Below are positions 9,454 to 17,018 of a stretch of DNA of 64,000 nt, piece by piece. The position numbers and the translations under genes were made by a program. The notes below the pieces were generated by a model. It was given only the letters and a program-made list of their open reading frames with translations, searched no databases and was not told the DNA's origin. The DNA is from Petropleomorpha daqingensis (lineage in GTDB: Bacteria > Actinomycetota > Actinomycetes > Mycobacteriales > Geodermatophilaceae), in assembly GCF_013408985.1 (NCBI RefSeq), contig NZ_JACBZT010000001.1, positions 3,038,001 to 3,102,000 on the forward strand, given 5' to 3'. The first letter of the stretch is position 1. Each line of letters starts with the position of its first letter.

Positions 9454-10638
9454 ATGCCGGATCCGGCCACCGAGGTCGTGGCACTCCTGTCCGACCTGGT
9501 CGGCATCGACAGCGTCAACCCCGCCCTGGTCCCCGGCGCCGCCGGCGAGGGGCGGATCGTCGAGCACCTGCGCGAGCGGCTCGAGCGGTCCGGTTTCGCC
9601 ACCACGGTGGTGGGTCGCCCGGACCGGCCCAGCCTCGTGGCGGTGCCGCCGGGGGAGGCCGACCTGCCCACCGTCGTCCTCAACGGGCACCTCGACACCG
9701 TCGGGGTGGCCGGGATGCCCGAGCCGTTCACCCCGCGCGTCGACGGTGACCGGCTGTACGCCCGGGGCGCCGCGGACATGAAGGGCGGCGTCGCCGCGCT
9801 GGTCGTCGCGGCCGAGCAGCTGGTCGCGTCGGGTGCCCAGGTGAGGCCCGTGCTCGCGCTGGTGGCCGACGAGGAGGACGCGAGCCTCGGCAGCGAGGCG
9901 GTGATCGCGCGCCTCCCGGACCTCGGGGTGCGACCCGACGTCTGCCTGATCGCCGAGCCCACCGACCTGGCCCTGAGCCGGTCGTTGCGCGGGTTCGCCG
10001 TGGTCCGGGTGACGTTCGCCGGCCGGGCGGCGCACTCGTCGCAGGCGGAGCAGGGGGTCAATGCGGTCACCCATCTCGGCCGGCTGCTGCACGCCGTCGA
10101 CGAGCGGGCTGCGGCGGTCCGCGCGGCCGGGGGAGACCTCATGGTCACCGTCGTGCGCGGGGGAAGGTCGCCGTTCGTCGTCCCCGACTCGGCCGAGTGC
10201 CTCGTCGAGGTCCGGACGACGCCGGAGCGGCCCGGCGCCGCGGCGCTCGACGAGGTGCGCGCCCTGCTCGATCCGCGGTGGCAGGCGGAGCCCGAGCTGA
10301 TCGCCGCTCGGAACGGCTGGCGGCTGGACGCCGCGGGTCCGGCGGCCGATCTGGCGGCCCGGCTGGGCGAGGCCCTCGGCACCGGGCCGACGTTCGATGC
10401 GCCCTACTGGATGGAGGCGCCACTGTGGCAGGAGGTCTGCCCCACGCTGATCTGCGGCCCGTCCGGTGGGGGACTGCACGCCGCCGACGAGTGGGTCGAC
10501 CTGGGGCAGGTCCGCAGGTTCGCGACGGCGCTGCCCGCCGTGCTCAGCACTCTGGACGCCGGGTCCCGCGAGACCGGCGTCCAGAGTGCTGTCACGGAAC
10601 TCGCCGGTAGGCCCGCATCGCGAAGAAGTAGGCGATGA
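9454..10638 (+). CDS. M20-family metallopeptidase/deacylase (ArgE/DapE-like)
   Basis: A 394-residue cytosolic di-zinc hydrolase. Metal and catalytic motifs are NGHLDTVG (His-x-Asp), GAADMKGG (bridging Asp), ADEEDASLGS (catalytic Glu pair) and IAEPTD, plus the dimerisation lid domain (GRAAHSSQAEQGVNAV). The family removes acyl or amino groups from amino acids and peptides; no specific substrate is evident. The C-terminal 31 codons run through a 45-nt perfect hairpin and 47 nt into the end of the convergent ABC permease gene, so the tail (after STLDAG) is probably a non-conserved extension. Confidence 0.88.
   Translation: MPDPATEVVALLSDLVGIDSVNPALVPGAAGEGRIVEHLRERLERSGFATTVVGRPDRPSLVAVPPGEADLPTVVLNGHLDTVGVAGMPEPFTPRVDGDRLYARGAADMKGGVAALVVAAEQLVASGAQVRPVLALVADEEDASLGSEAVIARLPDLGVRPDVCLIAEPTDLALSRSLRGFAVVRVTFAGRAAHSSQAEQGVNAVTHLGRLLHAVDERAAAVRAAGGDLMVTVVRGGRSPFVVPDSAECLVEVRTTPERPGAAALDEVRALLDPRWQAEPELIAARNGWRLDAAGPAADLAARLGEALGTGPTFDAPYWMEAPLWQEVCPTLICGPSGGGLHAADEWVDLGQVRRFATALPAVLSTLDAGSRETGVQSAVTELAGRPASRRSRR
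10546..10590. terminator. 17-bp hairpin between convergent genes, inside the M20 coding end
   Basis: A perfect 17-bp stem (10546-10562 with 10574-10590) with an 11-nt loop lies 1 nt beyond the permease stop codon. It sits within the last codons of the M20 gene. It probably terminates the leftward ABC operon and possibly the rightward gene. Confidence 0.75.
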
Positions 10639-11344
10639 GACCGATCCCCACGCACCAGGCCAGCGCCGTCCAGATCCCGGTGCCGACCGGCTGGCCGGTC
10701 AGCAGGTTGCGCAGCGTCCCGACGATGGCGGTGACCGGCTGGTTCTCCGCGAACGCCCGCACCGGCCCCGGCATGGTGTCGGTGGGCACGAACGCCGAGC
10801 TGAGGAACGGCAGGAAGACCAGCGGGTAGGAGAACGCCGCCGCGCCGTCGATGGTCTTCGCCGTCAGTCCGGGCACCACCGCGAGCCAGGTCAGGGCGAG
10901 GGTGAACAGCACCAGGATGCCCACCGCGGCGAGCCACGCCGCCAGGTTCGCGCCGGACCGGAAGCCCATCACCAGAGCGACCCCGATGATGATCACCAGC
11001 GAGATCGCGTTGGACACCAGCGAGGTCAGCACGTGCGCCCACAGCACCGACGAGCGCGCCACGGGCAGGGAGTGCAGCCGCGTGACGATCCCCTTCTGCA
11101 TGTCGCTGAAGATGCGCACCGCCGTGTAGGAGATGCCGCTCGCGATGGCGATCAGCAGGATGCCGGGCAAGAGGTAGTTCACGTAGTTGTCGGTGCCGGC
11201 ATCGATGGCGCCGCCGAACACGTAGACGAACAGCAGCAGGAATGCGATCGGCATGACCGCGACCGTGATGATCGTGTCCGGGCTGCGCTGGATGTGTCGC
11301 ATCGACCGCCCGAACAGCGTGACGGTGTCCCTGAGAGCTTTCAT
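10592..11344 (-). CDS. ABC-2 type exporter permease (DrrB-like)
   Basis: A 250-residue integral membrane protein with six predicted helices (for example TIITVAVMPIAFLLLFVYVFG, YVNYLLPGILLIAIASGISY, GIGLIAYFFAMRAYRRV). It matches ABC-2 permeases of the daunorubicin-resistance type, which work with an ATPase to export drugs or lipids. The ATG at 11344 overlaps the ATPase stop as ATGA. It is the last gene of the PadR-DUF1048-ATPase-permease operon and ends just before a strong hairpin. Substrate is unknown. Confidence 0.9.
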   Translation of the reverse strand: MKALRDTVTLFGRSMRHIQRSPDTIITVAVMPIAFLLLFVYVFGGAIDAGTDNYVNYLLPGILLIAIASGISYTAVRIFSDMQKGIVTRLHSLPVARSSVLWAHVLTSLVSNAISLVIIIGVALVMGFRSGANLAAWLAAVGILVLFTLALTWLAVVPGLTAKTIDGAAAFSYPLVFLPFLSSAFVPTDTMPGPVRAFAENQPVTAIVGTLRNLLTGQPVGTGIWTALAWCVGIGLIAYFFAMRAYRRVP

Positions 11345-12111
11345 GGCTGCACGTCCTCGGTTCTGTGGCCGACGACGGCGAGGAAGATCTCCTCCAATGT
11401 CGGCTGCTTCTCGACGTATTCGACCTTCGCGGGCGGGAGGAGCCGCTTCAGTTCGGCGAGCGTGCCGTTCGCGATGATGCGCCCGCCGTGCAGGATCGCG
11501 ATGCGGTCGGCCAGGTGCTCGGCCTCGTCCAGGTATTGCGTGGTCAGGAGGATCGTCGTCCCCGATCCGGCGAGCTCCTTGATGGTCGTCCAGACCTCGC
11601 GCCGTCCCTCGGGGTCCAGGCCCGTGGTCGGCTCGTCGAGGAAGAGAACGGCGGGGGAGCCGACCAGGCTCATGGCGATGTCCAACCGGCGGATCATGCC
11701 GCCGGAGTACGTGCCGGCCCGCTTGTCCGCCGCGTCCTGCAGCCCGAACTGCCGCAGCAGGCGATCGGCGAGCTGTGCCGGGTCGGGCACCTCCCGCAGC
11801 TTGGCGACGAGCACGAGGTTCTCCCGGCCGGTGAGCACGTCGTCCACCGCGGAGAACTGGCCGGTCAGGCTGATCCGCTCCCGCACCCGCGCCGACTCGT
11901 GCGTCGTGTCGAAGCCGCAGACCCGCGCGCCCCCGCCGTCGGGCGTGAGCAGCGTGGCGAGGATGTTGACCGTCGTCGTCTTGCCGGCCCCGTTCGAGCC
12001 CAGCAGGGCGAAGATCTCCCCACGCCGCACCTCGAGGTCGACGCCCTTCAGGACCTGGTTGTCCTTGAACGCCTTCTGCAGGTCGACGGTCTCGATGGCG
12101 ACCTCGGTCAC
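11341..12111 (-). CDS. ABC exporter ATP-binding protein (DrrA-like)
   Basis: A 256-residue cytoplasmic ATPase with Walker A GSNGAGKTTTVNIL, signature TYSGGMIRRLDIAMSL, Walker B AVLFLDEPTTGLDPEGR and the switch His region. The C-terminal LEEIFLAVVGHRTEDV segment is typical of DrrA-type proteins. The GTG start at 12111 overlaps the DUF1048 stop as GTGA and the stop overlaps the permease start. It pairs with the downstream permease to form a multidrug-type exporter whose expression is probably relieved when the PadR repressor binds a ligand. Confidence 0.92.
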   Translation of the reverse strand: MTEVAIETVDLQKAFKDNQVLKGVDLEVRRGEIFALLGSNGAGKTTTVNILATLLTPDGGGARVCGFDTTHESARVRERISLTGQFSAVDDVLTGRENLVLVAKLREVPDPAQLADRLLRQFGLQDAADKRAGTYSGGMIRRLDIAMSLVGSPAVLFLDEPTTGLDPEGRREVWTTIKELAGSGTTILLTTQYLDEAEHLADRIAILHGGRIIANGTLAELKRLLPPAKVEYVEKQPTLEEIFLAVVGHRTEDVQP

Positions 12112-12461
12112 TGCCCGGCCCCCTCGCTGCGCAGCTTCTTGCGCACGTCGCGGTTGAGCTCGTCGTGCCACTTCTCGGTGTAGGTCGTGGCGTTGCGCAG
12201 CAGTTCGTCGCTGAAGTCGGCGACGTCCTCGCCGGTGACCTCGAGCACGCGCCGGCCCTCCGCCGCGCTGGCCTCGAACAGGCCGAGCAGGTCCTTGAGG
12301 ATCGCGACGATGTCCATGCCGCCGCCACCGGCGAACTTGAACATGTACCTCATGATCCCGTCGTAGACGATCTGGTAGTCGCGCGGCAGAGCGGCGGCTC
12401 GCGCCTGCATGTCGCGCCATTCCTTCTTGTCCCCGATCAGCTTCTTCAGGAAGTTAGTCAT
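12108..12461 (-). CDS. DUF1048 family protein
   Basis: A 117-residue soluble, mainly helical protein (MTNFLKKLIGDKKEWRDMQARAAALPRDYQ at its start) matching DUF1048, a family that regularly sits between PadR regulators and ABC exporters. Its function is unknown; the context suggests an accessory or modulatory role in the exporter system. It overlaps the PadR gene by 8 nt and the ATPase by 4 nt, so the four genes form one tightly coupled operon. Confidence 0.88.
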   Translation of the reverse strand: MTNFLKKLIGDKKEWRDMQARAAALPRDYQIVYDGIMRYMFKFAGGGGMDIVAILKDLLGLFEASAAEGRRVLEVTGEDVADFSDELLRNATTYTEKWHDELNRDVRKKLRSEGAGQ

Positions 12462-12783
12462 GCGTCTGCTCCTTCAATTCGTTGATCTTGAGTGACACGA
12501 AGTCCCATTTGGCCCAGAACGCCGCGAGCTCGGCGCGGCCGGTGTCGGTGAGCGAGTAGAACTTCCGGGGCGGGCCCATCGTCGAGGGCTTCTTCTCGAT
12601 GTCGACGAGGTCGTTCTTCTCCAGTCGCAGGAGAATGGTGTAGACGGTTCCTTCGACGACGTCGACGAAGCCGAGTTCGCGCAACGTGGATGCGATCTCG
12701 TAGCCGTAGGTCTCTCCGCGGCCGATGATCTCGAGCACGCACCCCTCGAGCACGCCCTTCAACATCTCCGTGAGGTTCTCCAG
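12454..12783 (-). CDS. PadR-family repressor with a probable CTG start
   Basis: A PadR winged-HTH repressor with CVLEIIGRGETYGYEIASTL, EGTVYTILLRLEK and RKFYSLTDTGRAELAAFW. The first ATG (12765) has an RBS that is too close (ACGGAG abuts it). Six codons upstream, CTG 12783 begins L-E-N-L-T-E-M-L-K-G, the N-terminus I recall for this family, and GGAGGG lies 6 nt before it. CTG is therefore the likely start, giving 109 residues. The gene heads the exporter operon and should repress it through the palindrome at 12809-12833. Confidence 0.88.
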   Translation of the reverse strand: MENLTEMLKGVLEGCVLEIIGRGETYGYEIASTLRELGFVDVVEGTVYTILLRLEKNDLVDIEKKPSTMGPPRKFYSLTDTGRAELAAFWAKWDFVSLKINELKEQTHD

Positions 12784-12808
12784 CGGAATCCCTCCTCTCG
12801 TGTCCGGT

Positions 12809-12839
12809 CGGTACTCAGTAGGACTGAGTACCGGTACTC
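12809..12839. promoter_or_regulatory. PadR operator: perfect palindrome plus third half-site
   Basis: Arms CGGTACTCAGT and ACTGAGTACCG are perfect with a 3-bp spacer (12809-12833). A third half-site GGTACTC follows at 12833-12839, 23 bp from the first in the same orientation. It lies 26 bp before the PadR CTG start, in the promoter position, and fits PadR-type operators built on GTACTCA half-sites. Confidence 0.75.
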
Positions 12840-12895
12840 TGTGGCACGAGGTACCGGGTTGTCAAGGCCGCCCGGTCGGAGGAGGGTCGTCTGGC

Positions 12896-13093
12896 GTGTT
12901 CGACCTGAATCGCTCGCCGGTCACCCGCGAGCACGTGCTCCGGCTGCTGCCGATCATGGGGCTGCGCCCCGAGCAGGAGGAGCAGCTGCTCGCCCTGCCC
13001 TATCCGGTCGACTTCAGCGTCGCCGCGGCCGCGTTCGAGGCGGTCGGCGTCGATCTGGACACGCTGATGGACCGGATGGGCAGCAGCCCCTGA
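12896..13093 (+). CDS. Small hypothetical protein
   Basis: A 65-residue protein from GTG 12896, with GGAGGAGG about 10 nt upstream. It is helical with no Cys or membrane segment (VTREHVLRLLPIMGLRPEQE; VDFSVAAAAFEAVGVDLDTL) and looks like a small compact helical domain. I recognise no family. The stop codon abuts the end of the convergent M50 protease gene with no gap. It is transcribed away from the PadR operon, and its promoter may share the palindromic region at 12809. Confidence 0.62.
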   Translation: MFDLNRSPVTREHVLRLLPIMGLRPEQEEQLLALPYPVDFSVAAAAFEAVGVDLDTLMDRMGSSP

Positions 13094-15373
13094 TCAAGGG
13101 GTCGACGACGCGGAGGCGGCGTCCGTGGACGACGGCGACGCCGTCGTGGGTTCGGCGGCCGTCGTGCTCGCCGCCGCGTCGGACGACGTCGGTGCGGCCG
13201 ACCCGCTCGGCTCCGCGGAGGCGGTCGCGCTCGCGCTGGACGACGACCCGCTCCCCGACGCGCTCGAGGACGACGCCGACCCGGTGGGCGAGGCGGCGGC
13301 GGAGGACGACGTCGACCCCTCGTCGGCGACGATCCCGCTGTCGTCCAGCACGGTCTGCACCTGCTGCTGCACCGCCTGGACCTGGGCGAGGACCTCCGCG
13401 GGCGAGGCGTCGACGGTGATCGAGTCGAGCTGTCCCAGCGCGTCGCGCAGCTTCGCCTGGAGCTCAGCCGACGGTTGCTCCGACACCGTGACCACGATCT
13501 GGTAGGCGATCGCCGTCGTCAGGCAGGACGGGCAGTCGACGTTCAGCGCGCCGGCCGCGTTGATCGGCGCGATCGTGTCGCTCTGCCCGACCACCAGCAC
13601 GACCTGGAACGAGACGGCGACCGTCGTGCAGCCGTGGCACGAGGCGAGGGCGAACGCGCTGTTGGTGTTGGTCACCGGCGCGCCGTCGTCGACGGTGATC
13701 AGGGCGTAGGAGATGTCGTAGACGACCCCGCCGTCGGTCGTGTTGACCGCCAGCGCCTGGGTGTCGCCCGGGCCGGGCGCCGAGGGCAGCCGGAACGGGA
13801 ACGACGTCCCGACCGTGCCCGAACCGTCGACGGCGACGGCGGTCGCCGGTTCGCCATCGGGGCCCGGGACGAGGAACAGCGCCGGGTGCTCGGTCGTCGG
13901 CCCGTCCTGCGGGATCGCGGCCAGGGCCAGCACCGGAGCGGGGGAGGACGACGACCGGACGGTGGTCTGCGGCGAGCCCAGCATCTGCACGAACGAGGGC
14001 AGGGTGCCGCGGTCGGAGGCGCGCACCGGCTCGTACTGACCCGACGGCCACCACGCCCAGGCCAGCCCGGCGACGACGGCGGCCCCCGCGACCACCGCCA
14101 CCGTGCGGCGTCCCGGTCGGCCCGCGCTCCACGCCCGGGTCTTGGAGAACCCCGTGCGCGCCACCCGCTGCGTCACCAGCACGCTGCCCAGGACCGGCAG
14201 GACCAGCGCGAGCAGCTGCAGCAGCCCGGCGAGCCCCGCGAAGAAGTCGCCGGAGCCGAACTGGTCCGGCAGCCGACCGGCGATCAGCCGCCCGCTCTCC
14301 CACGCCGTCGTCACCAGCCGCGGCAGCAGCAGCACCGCGCCGAGCATCAGCGACAGCAGCACCGGGACGACGACCAGCACCCAGACGGTGACGATCGCCC
14401 GGGCGCGGCCGGTGAGCGCCGACGGCGACCGGCGCCCGCCGGGCAGCAGCCGCTTCATCGTCGGCCCGATGTGCGCGTAGAGGTCGGGGACGCCGGTCGT
14501 GTCGGCGAGGATGTGGTAGCCGTCCGCCCGGATCACCGGCGAGAGCTGGCGGACCATCTGCAGCAGCTGGAGCGCCACGAGCAGCAGCAGCGCGTCGCGG
14601 CGCACGACCAGCCAGACCGCCATCGTCAGCACGGCGACGACCGCGTTGAGGTAGAGCCCGGCGAGGTCGACGCGCAGCCGGCTGCGCCGGTCGAGCCGGT
14701 AGGCGTCGGTGACGTCGGTGTAGAACGCCGGCCAGACCAGGTACAGCCCCATCCCCATGCCACCGGGTTCGGCTCCGCCGTACCGGCAGGCGGCGGCGTG
14801 CCCGATCTCGTGCGCCCCGGCGGAGAGCACGCCGAGCGCGAAGACGAGCAGCAGCAGCCCGGGGGAGTGGAAGGCCTCGGCGGTCGCCCCGGCGACGCCC
14901 CGCTCGACCAGCACGAACCAGCAGACGGCGGCGAACGCGACCAGCACCGGCCAGAGCAGCCACGGCCGGAACAGGAAGGTGAACGGCGCGATCAGCCGGC
15001 GGGTGATCGCCGGGTTGGTGACGAGCACCTTCCAGCGCAGCGCGAGCAGCGGGTTGGCCCGCGGCGGCGCGGCGGACTCGGTGCCCGCGAGCAGCCCCTG
15101 CGCGGCCAGCTTCTCGGCCAGGGCCCGAACCTGGTCGGCGTCCAGCCGGCGGCCGAGCCGCTCGGACGTCGCCGCGGCCAGCTCGTCGAGGGAACGACGC
15201 CCGTCGATGCACTCGAGCAGCCCGTACAGCAGCGGGCCGAGCTGCACCATCTGGCCGTCGGCGCGCCGCACCAGGGCGGCGCCGTCCCGATAGCCCGACC
15301 CGTGCACCGGGCCGAGCAGGTCGACGCCGGCGGCGCGCGCGAGCGCGCCGCCGGTCACGCCGGTCGCGGTCAT
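13094..15373 (-). CDS. PqqD-like/M50-type membrane zinc metalloprotease with secreted C-terminal domain
   Basis: A 759-residue protein. Residues about 25-95 form a PqqD-like winged helix (RADGQMVQLGPLLYGLLECIDG), the fold used as a peptide-recognition element in RiPP systems. A membrane core with 8-10 helices follows, with the M50 motif HEIGH (188-192) and a third-ligand segment IRADGYH (Asp284). After a last TM near residue 435 comes an extracytoplasmic domain with two CxxC pairs (579/582 and 614/617) and an APINAAGALN motif between them, then a 70-residue Ser/Thr/Ala tail. It probably cleaves or exports a peptide; the repeat-protein gene 9 nt upstream is the obvious partner. No characterised ortholog is recognised. 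Confidence 0.86.
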   Translation of the reverse strand: MTATGVTGGALARAAGVDLLGPVHGSGYRDGAALVRRADGQMVQLGPLLYGLLECIDGRRSLDELAAATSERLGRRLDADQVRALAEKLAAQGLLAGTESAAPPRANPLLALRWKVLVTNPAITRRLIAPFTFLFRPWLLWPVLVAFAAVCWFVLVERGVAGATAEAFHSPGLLLLVFALGVLSAGAHEIGHAAACRYGGAEPGGMGMGLYLVWPAFYTDVTDAYRLDRRSRLRVDLAGLYLNAVVAVLTMAVWLVVRRDALLLLVALQLLQMVRQLSPVIRADGYHILADTTGVPDLYAHIGPTMKRLLPGGRRSPSALTGRARAIVTVWVLVVVPVLLSLMLGAVLLLPRLVTTAWESGRLIAGRLPDQFGSGDFFAGLAGLLQLLALVLPVLGSVLVTQRVARTGFSKTRAWSAGRPGRRTVAVVAGAAVVAGLAWAWWPSGQYEPVRASDRGTLPSFVQMLGSPQTTVRSSSSPAPVLALAAIPQDGPTTEHPALFLVPGPDGEPATAVAVDGSGTVGTSFPFRLPSAPGPGDTQALAVNTTDGGVVYDISYALITVDDGAPVTNTNSAFALASCHGCTTVAVSFQVVLVVGQSDTIAPINAAGALNVDCPSCLTTAIAYQIVVTVSEQPSAELQAKLRDALGQLDSITVDASPAEVLAQVQAVQQQVQTVLDDSGIVADEGSTSSSAAASPTGSASSSSASGSGSSSSASATASAEPSGSAAPTSSDAAASTTAAEPTTASPSSTDAASASSTP

Positions 15374-15382
15374 CGGGCCGCG

Positions 15383-16048
15383 CTACTGCTGGGTGACGCT
15401 GGTGTCCTGCTCGGCGGTCGCATCGGCGGACACGTCGTCGAGGTGCTGGACGACGTTGACGTCCTGGACGGCGACCGCCTGCGCCTGCGCGCCCTCCGAG
15501 CCGATGTTGGCGCTGACGGCGGCGTCGATCGGGGCGGCGACGTTCGCGTTCGCGGCCACCGCGCCGTCGATCGGCGCGGTGAGGTTCGCGTTGGCGTCCA
15601 CGTTGATGTTGGCGTTGAGCAGGCTGCCGCCGTTGAGCAACGAGTCGACGCCGCCCGTCGTCGTCGAGGTGCCGGTCGTGCCGCCGTCGCCGGTCGTCGT
15701 CCCGTCGGTCGTCCCGTCGCCGGTCGTCGGGTCGCTGTTCTGGGCGATGTCGGCGTGCTGTGGCGCGGTCGCGTCGGCCGTGCCGGTGATGCCCTGGTCG
15801 ATCGTCCCGGTCTGCTGCGCCTCGCCGATGGCGATGGCGTCCGGCGAGAGCAGGTTGGCCGCGGCCGCTGCCTCGATCGGCGCCGCCACGTTCAGGTTGG
15901 CCGCCGCCGCCAGGTCGACGGGCGCGGCGAGATCGAGGCCCAGGTCGACGTTGGCGTTCACGTCGAGCAGGGAGAGGACCTCCTTGTTCGGCAGGGCGAC
16001 GGCGCCCTCGGCCTCGATCTCGTCGCTCGAGACACGGTCCTGGTCCAC
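15383..16048 (-). CDS. Ala/Asn-rich API-repeat protein, putative partner of the M50 protease
   Basis: A 221-residue acidic, low-complexity protein starting at GTG 16048, with GGAGG 5 nt before it. It has no signal peptide. It contains four copies of an [AT]-A-P-[IV]-x-x-A-x-x-A-N unit (residues 41-51, 55-65, 157-167, 171-181), two per half. Each half ends in a Gln/Asp-rich segment with SADATA or TADATA, and the halves are joined by a Gly/Thr linker (about 106-134), so the protein is an internal duplication. Leu-Asn-Ala-Asn runs precede each repeat pair, suggesting amphipathic beta structure. It is in an operon with the PqqD/M50 gene (9-nt gap). Function unknown. Confidence 0.72.
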   Translation of the reverse strand: MDQDRVSSDEIEAEGAVALPNKEVLSLLDVNANVDLGLDLAAPVDLAAAANLNVAAPIEAAAAANLLSPDAIAIGEAQQTGTIDQGITGTADATAPQHADIAQNSDPTTGDGTTDGTTTGDGGTTGTSTTTGGVDSLLNGGSLLNANINVDANANLTAPIDGAVAANANVAAPIDAAVSANIGSEGAQAQAVAVQDVNVVQHLDDVSADATAEQDTSVTQQ

Positions 16049-16085
16049 GACACCCTCCTCGGTCCGGCGCACTGCGCGTCGGCCG

Positions 16086-16122
16086 GGGACCGTTTCCAGG
16101 TCAGGAGCCGGCGAAACGTCCC
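16086..16122 (-). terminator. Hairpin after the SRPBCC gene
   Basis: GGGACCGTTTC (16086-16096) pairs with GAAACGTCCC (16113-16122) with one bulge, directly after the SRPBCC stop at 16124. It is likely to separate the ArsR-SRPBCC pair from the repeat-protein operon, at least partly. Confidence 0.55.
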
Positions 16123-16123
16123 G

Positions 16124-16597
16124 TCACCCGAACAGGGCGGCGTAGCGGTCCAGGTAGAGCGGCCAGCCCTGGTCGGTGCCGACGCCGGCGGCCACGCCTT
16201 CCCACCCGGGACCGTGCCGGTCGAGGTGGCGGTGCTCGAGGTCCACCCGCGTGCGGTCCGGCCCCTCGGCGGTGAACGTCACCTCGACCTCGCTGGTGTT
16301 CTCCGGGTCGTCCTCGACCTGCCAGGTCGGCCCGATGTCCCAGCTGAACACCACCCGCTGCGGCGGTTCGTAGACCAGCACGCGCGCCCAGCGGCACTCG
16401 CTGCCGTCGGTGCCGCGGTCGTAGATGGAGCCACCGACCCTCGGCTCGAAGACCGTCTCGACGATCGGGACGGCGAGGATGTTGTGCTCCTTCGGCTTGA
16501 AGTCGCCGAAGCGTTCGGTGAACACCGCGAACGCCCGGTCGATCGGCGCCGCGACGACGATCGACCTGCGGACCACGGCAGCCGGTGCCTGGGTCAT
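16124..16597 (-). CDS. SRPBCC (AHSA1-type) domain protein
   Basis: A 157-residue START/Bet v 1-like protein covering a single activator-of-Hsp90-type domain, with SIVVAAPIDRAFAVFTERFGD at the start, ETVFEPRVGGSIYDRGTDGSECRWARVL mid-domain and a C-terminal helix ending GWPLYLDRYAALFG. Such proteins bind hydrophobic ligands, and in Actinobacteria they commonly pair with an ArsR regulator. The ATG overlaps the ArsR stop as ATGA. Ligand unknown. Confidence 0.9.
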   Translation of the reverse strand: MTQAPAAVVRRSIVVAAPIDRAFAVFTERFGDFKPKEHNILAVPIVETVFEPRVGGSIYDRGTDGSECRWARVLVYEPPQRVVFSWDIGPTWQVEDDPENTSEVEVTFTAEGPDRTRVDLEHRHLDRHGPGWEGVAAGVGTDQGWPLYLDRYAALFG

Positions 16598-16914
16598 GTC
16601 TCCTCCGGTGGTTGTGCGACGACGTCCCCGTACGAGGTCAGGGCTCTGTTCCAGAAGGTGTCGAGCTGGTCGCGCAGCGCGGCGACCGCGGTGGGGTTCA
16701 GGCGGTAGATGCGGCGGGTGCCGGTGGCGCGCTCGCTGACCAGGCCGGCGTCCTTGAGGATCTTCAGCGCCTGGGACACCGCGGGGCGGCTGATCGGCAG
16801 CTCCGCGGCGAGCTCGCCCACCGCCAGCGGACCCTCCGCGAGGCGGGCCACGATGGCCCGGCGCGTCGGGTCACCGAGGGCGGCCCAGCCGGCCGAGTCC
16901 CGGTAAGCGTCCAC
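16594..16914 (-). CDS. ArsR-family regulator (SRPBCC-linked type)
   Basis: A winged-HTH repressor with WAALGDPTRRAIVARLAEGPLAVGELAAELPISRPAVSQALKILKDAGLV and RRIYRLNPTAVAALRDQLDTFW. It has no cysteine metal site, as expected for the SRPBCC-linked non-metal subgroup. I choose GTG 16914 (106 residues) because a perfect palindrome (16920-16935) and a TTGACA box (16947-16952) lie just upstream. An ATG at 16965 would add 17 residues but would put both sites inside the coding region and has no RBS. It is in an operon with the SRPBCC gene. Confidence 0.85.
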   Translation of the reverse strand: MDAYRDSAGWAALGDPTRRAIVARLAEGPLAVGELAAELPISRPAVSQALKILKDAGLVSERATGTRRIYRLNPTAVAALRDQLDTFWNRALTSYGDVVAQPPEET

Positions 16915-16919
16915 GAACG

Positions 16920-16935
16920 GTAAGAGTTCTCTTAC
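16920..16935. promoter_or_regulatory. Palindromic operator at the ArsR start
   Basis: GTAAGAG and CTCTTAC are perfect arms with a 2-bp centre. They lie 5 bp before the GTG at 16914 and about 11 bp downstream of a TTGACA -35 box read leftward. The location suits autorepression by the ArsR protein. Confidence 0.6.
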
Positions 16936-17018
16936 GCATGCGTCCGTGTCAATGCCGGAAGCCATTGTGGAACGGACCTGATCGGGAGCATCCTCAGCGC
17001 GCGCCGAGGAGGTGCGCG

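Noticed and set aside
13475-16708. A 1077-codon frame antisense to the M50 and repeat-protein genes
   Set aside because: Arg/Gln/Gly/Asp-rich low-complexity translation across several confirmed genes; no start signal or domain.
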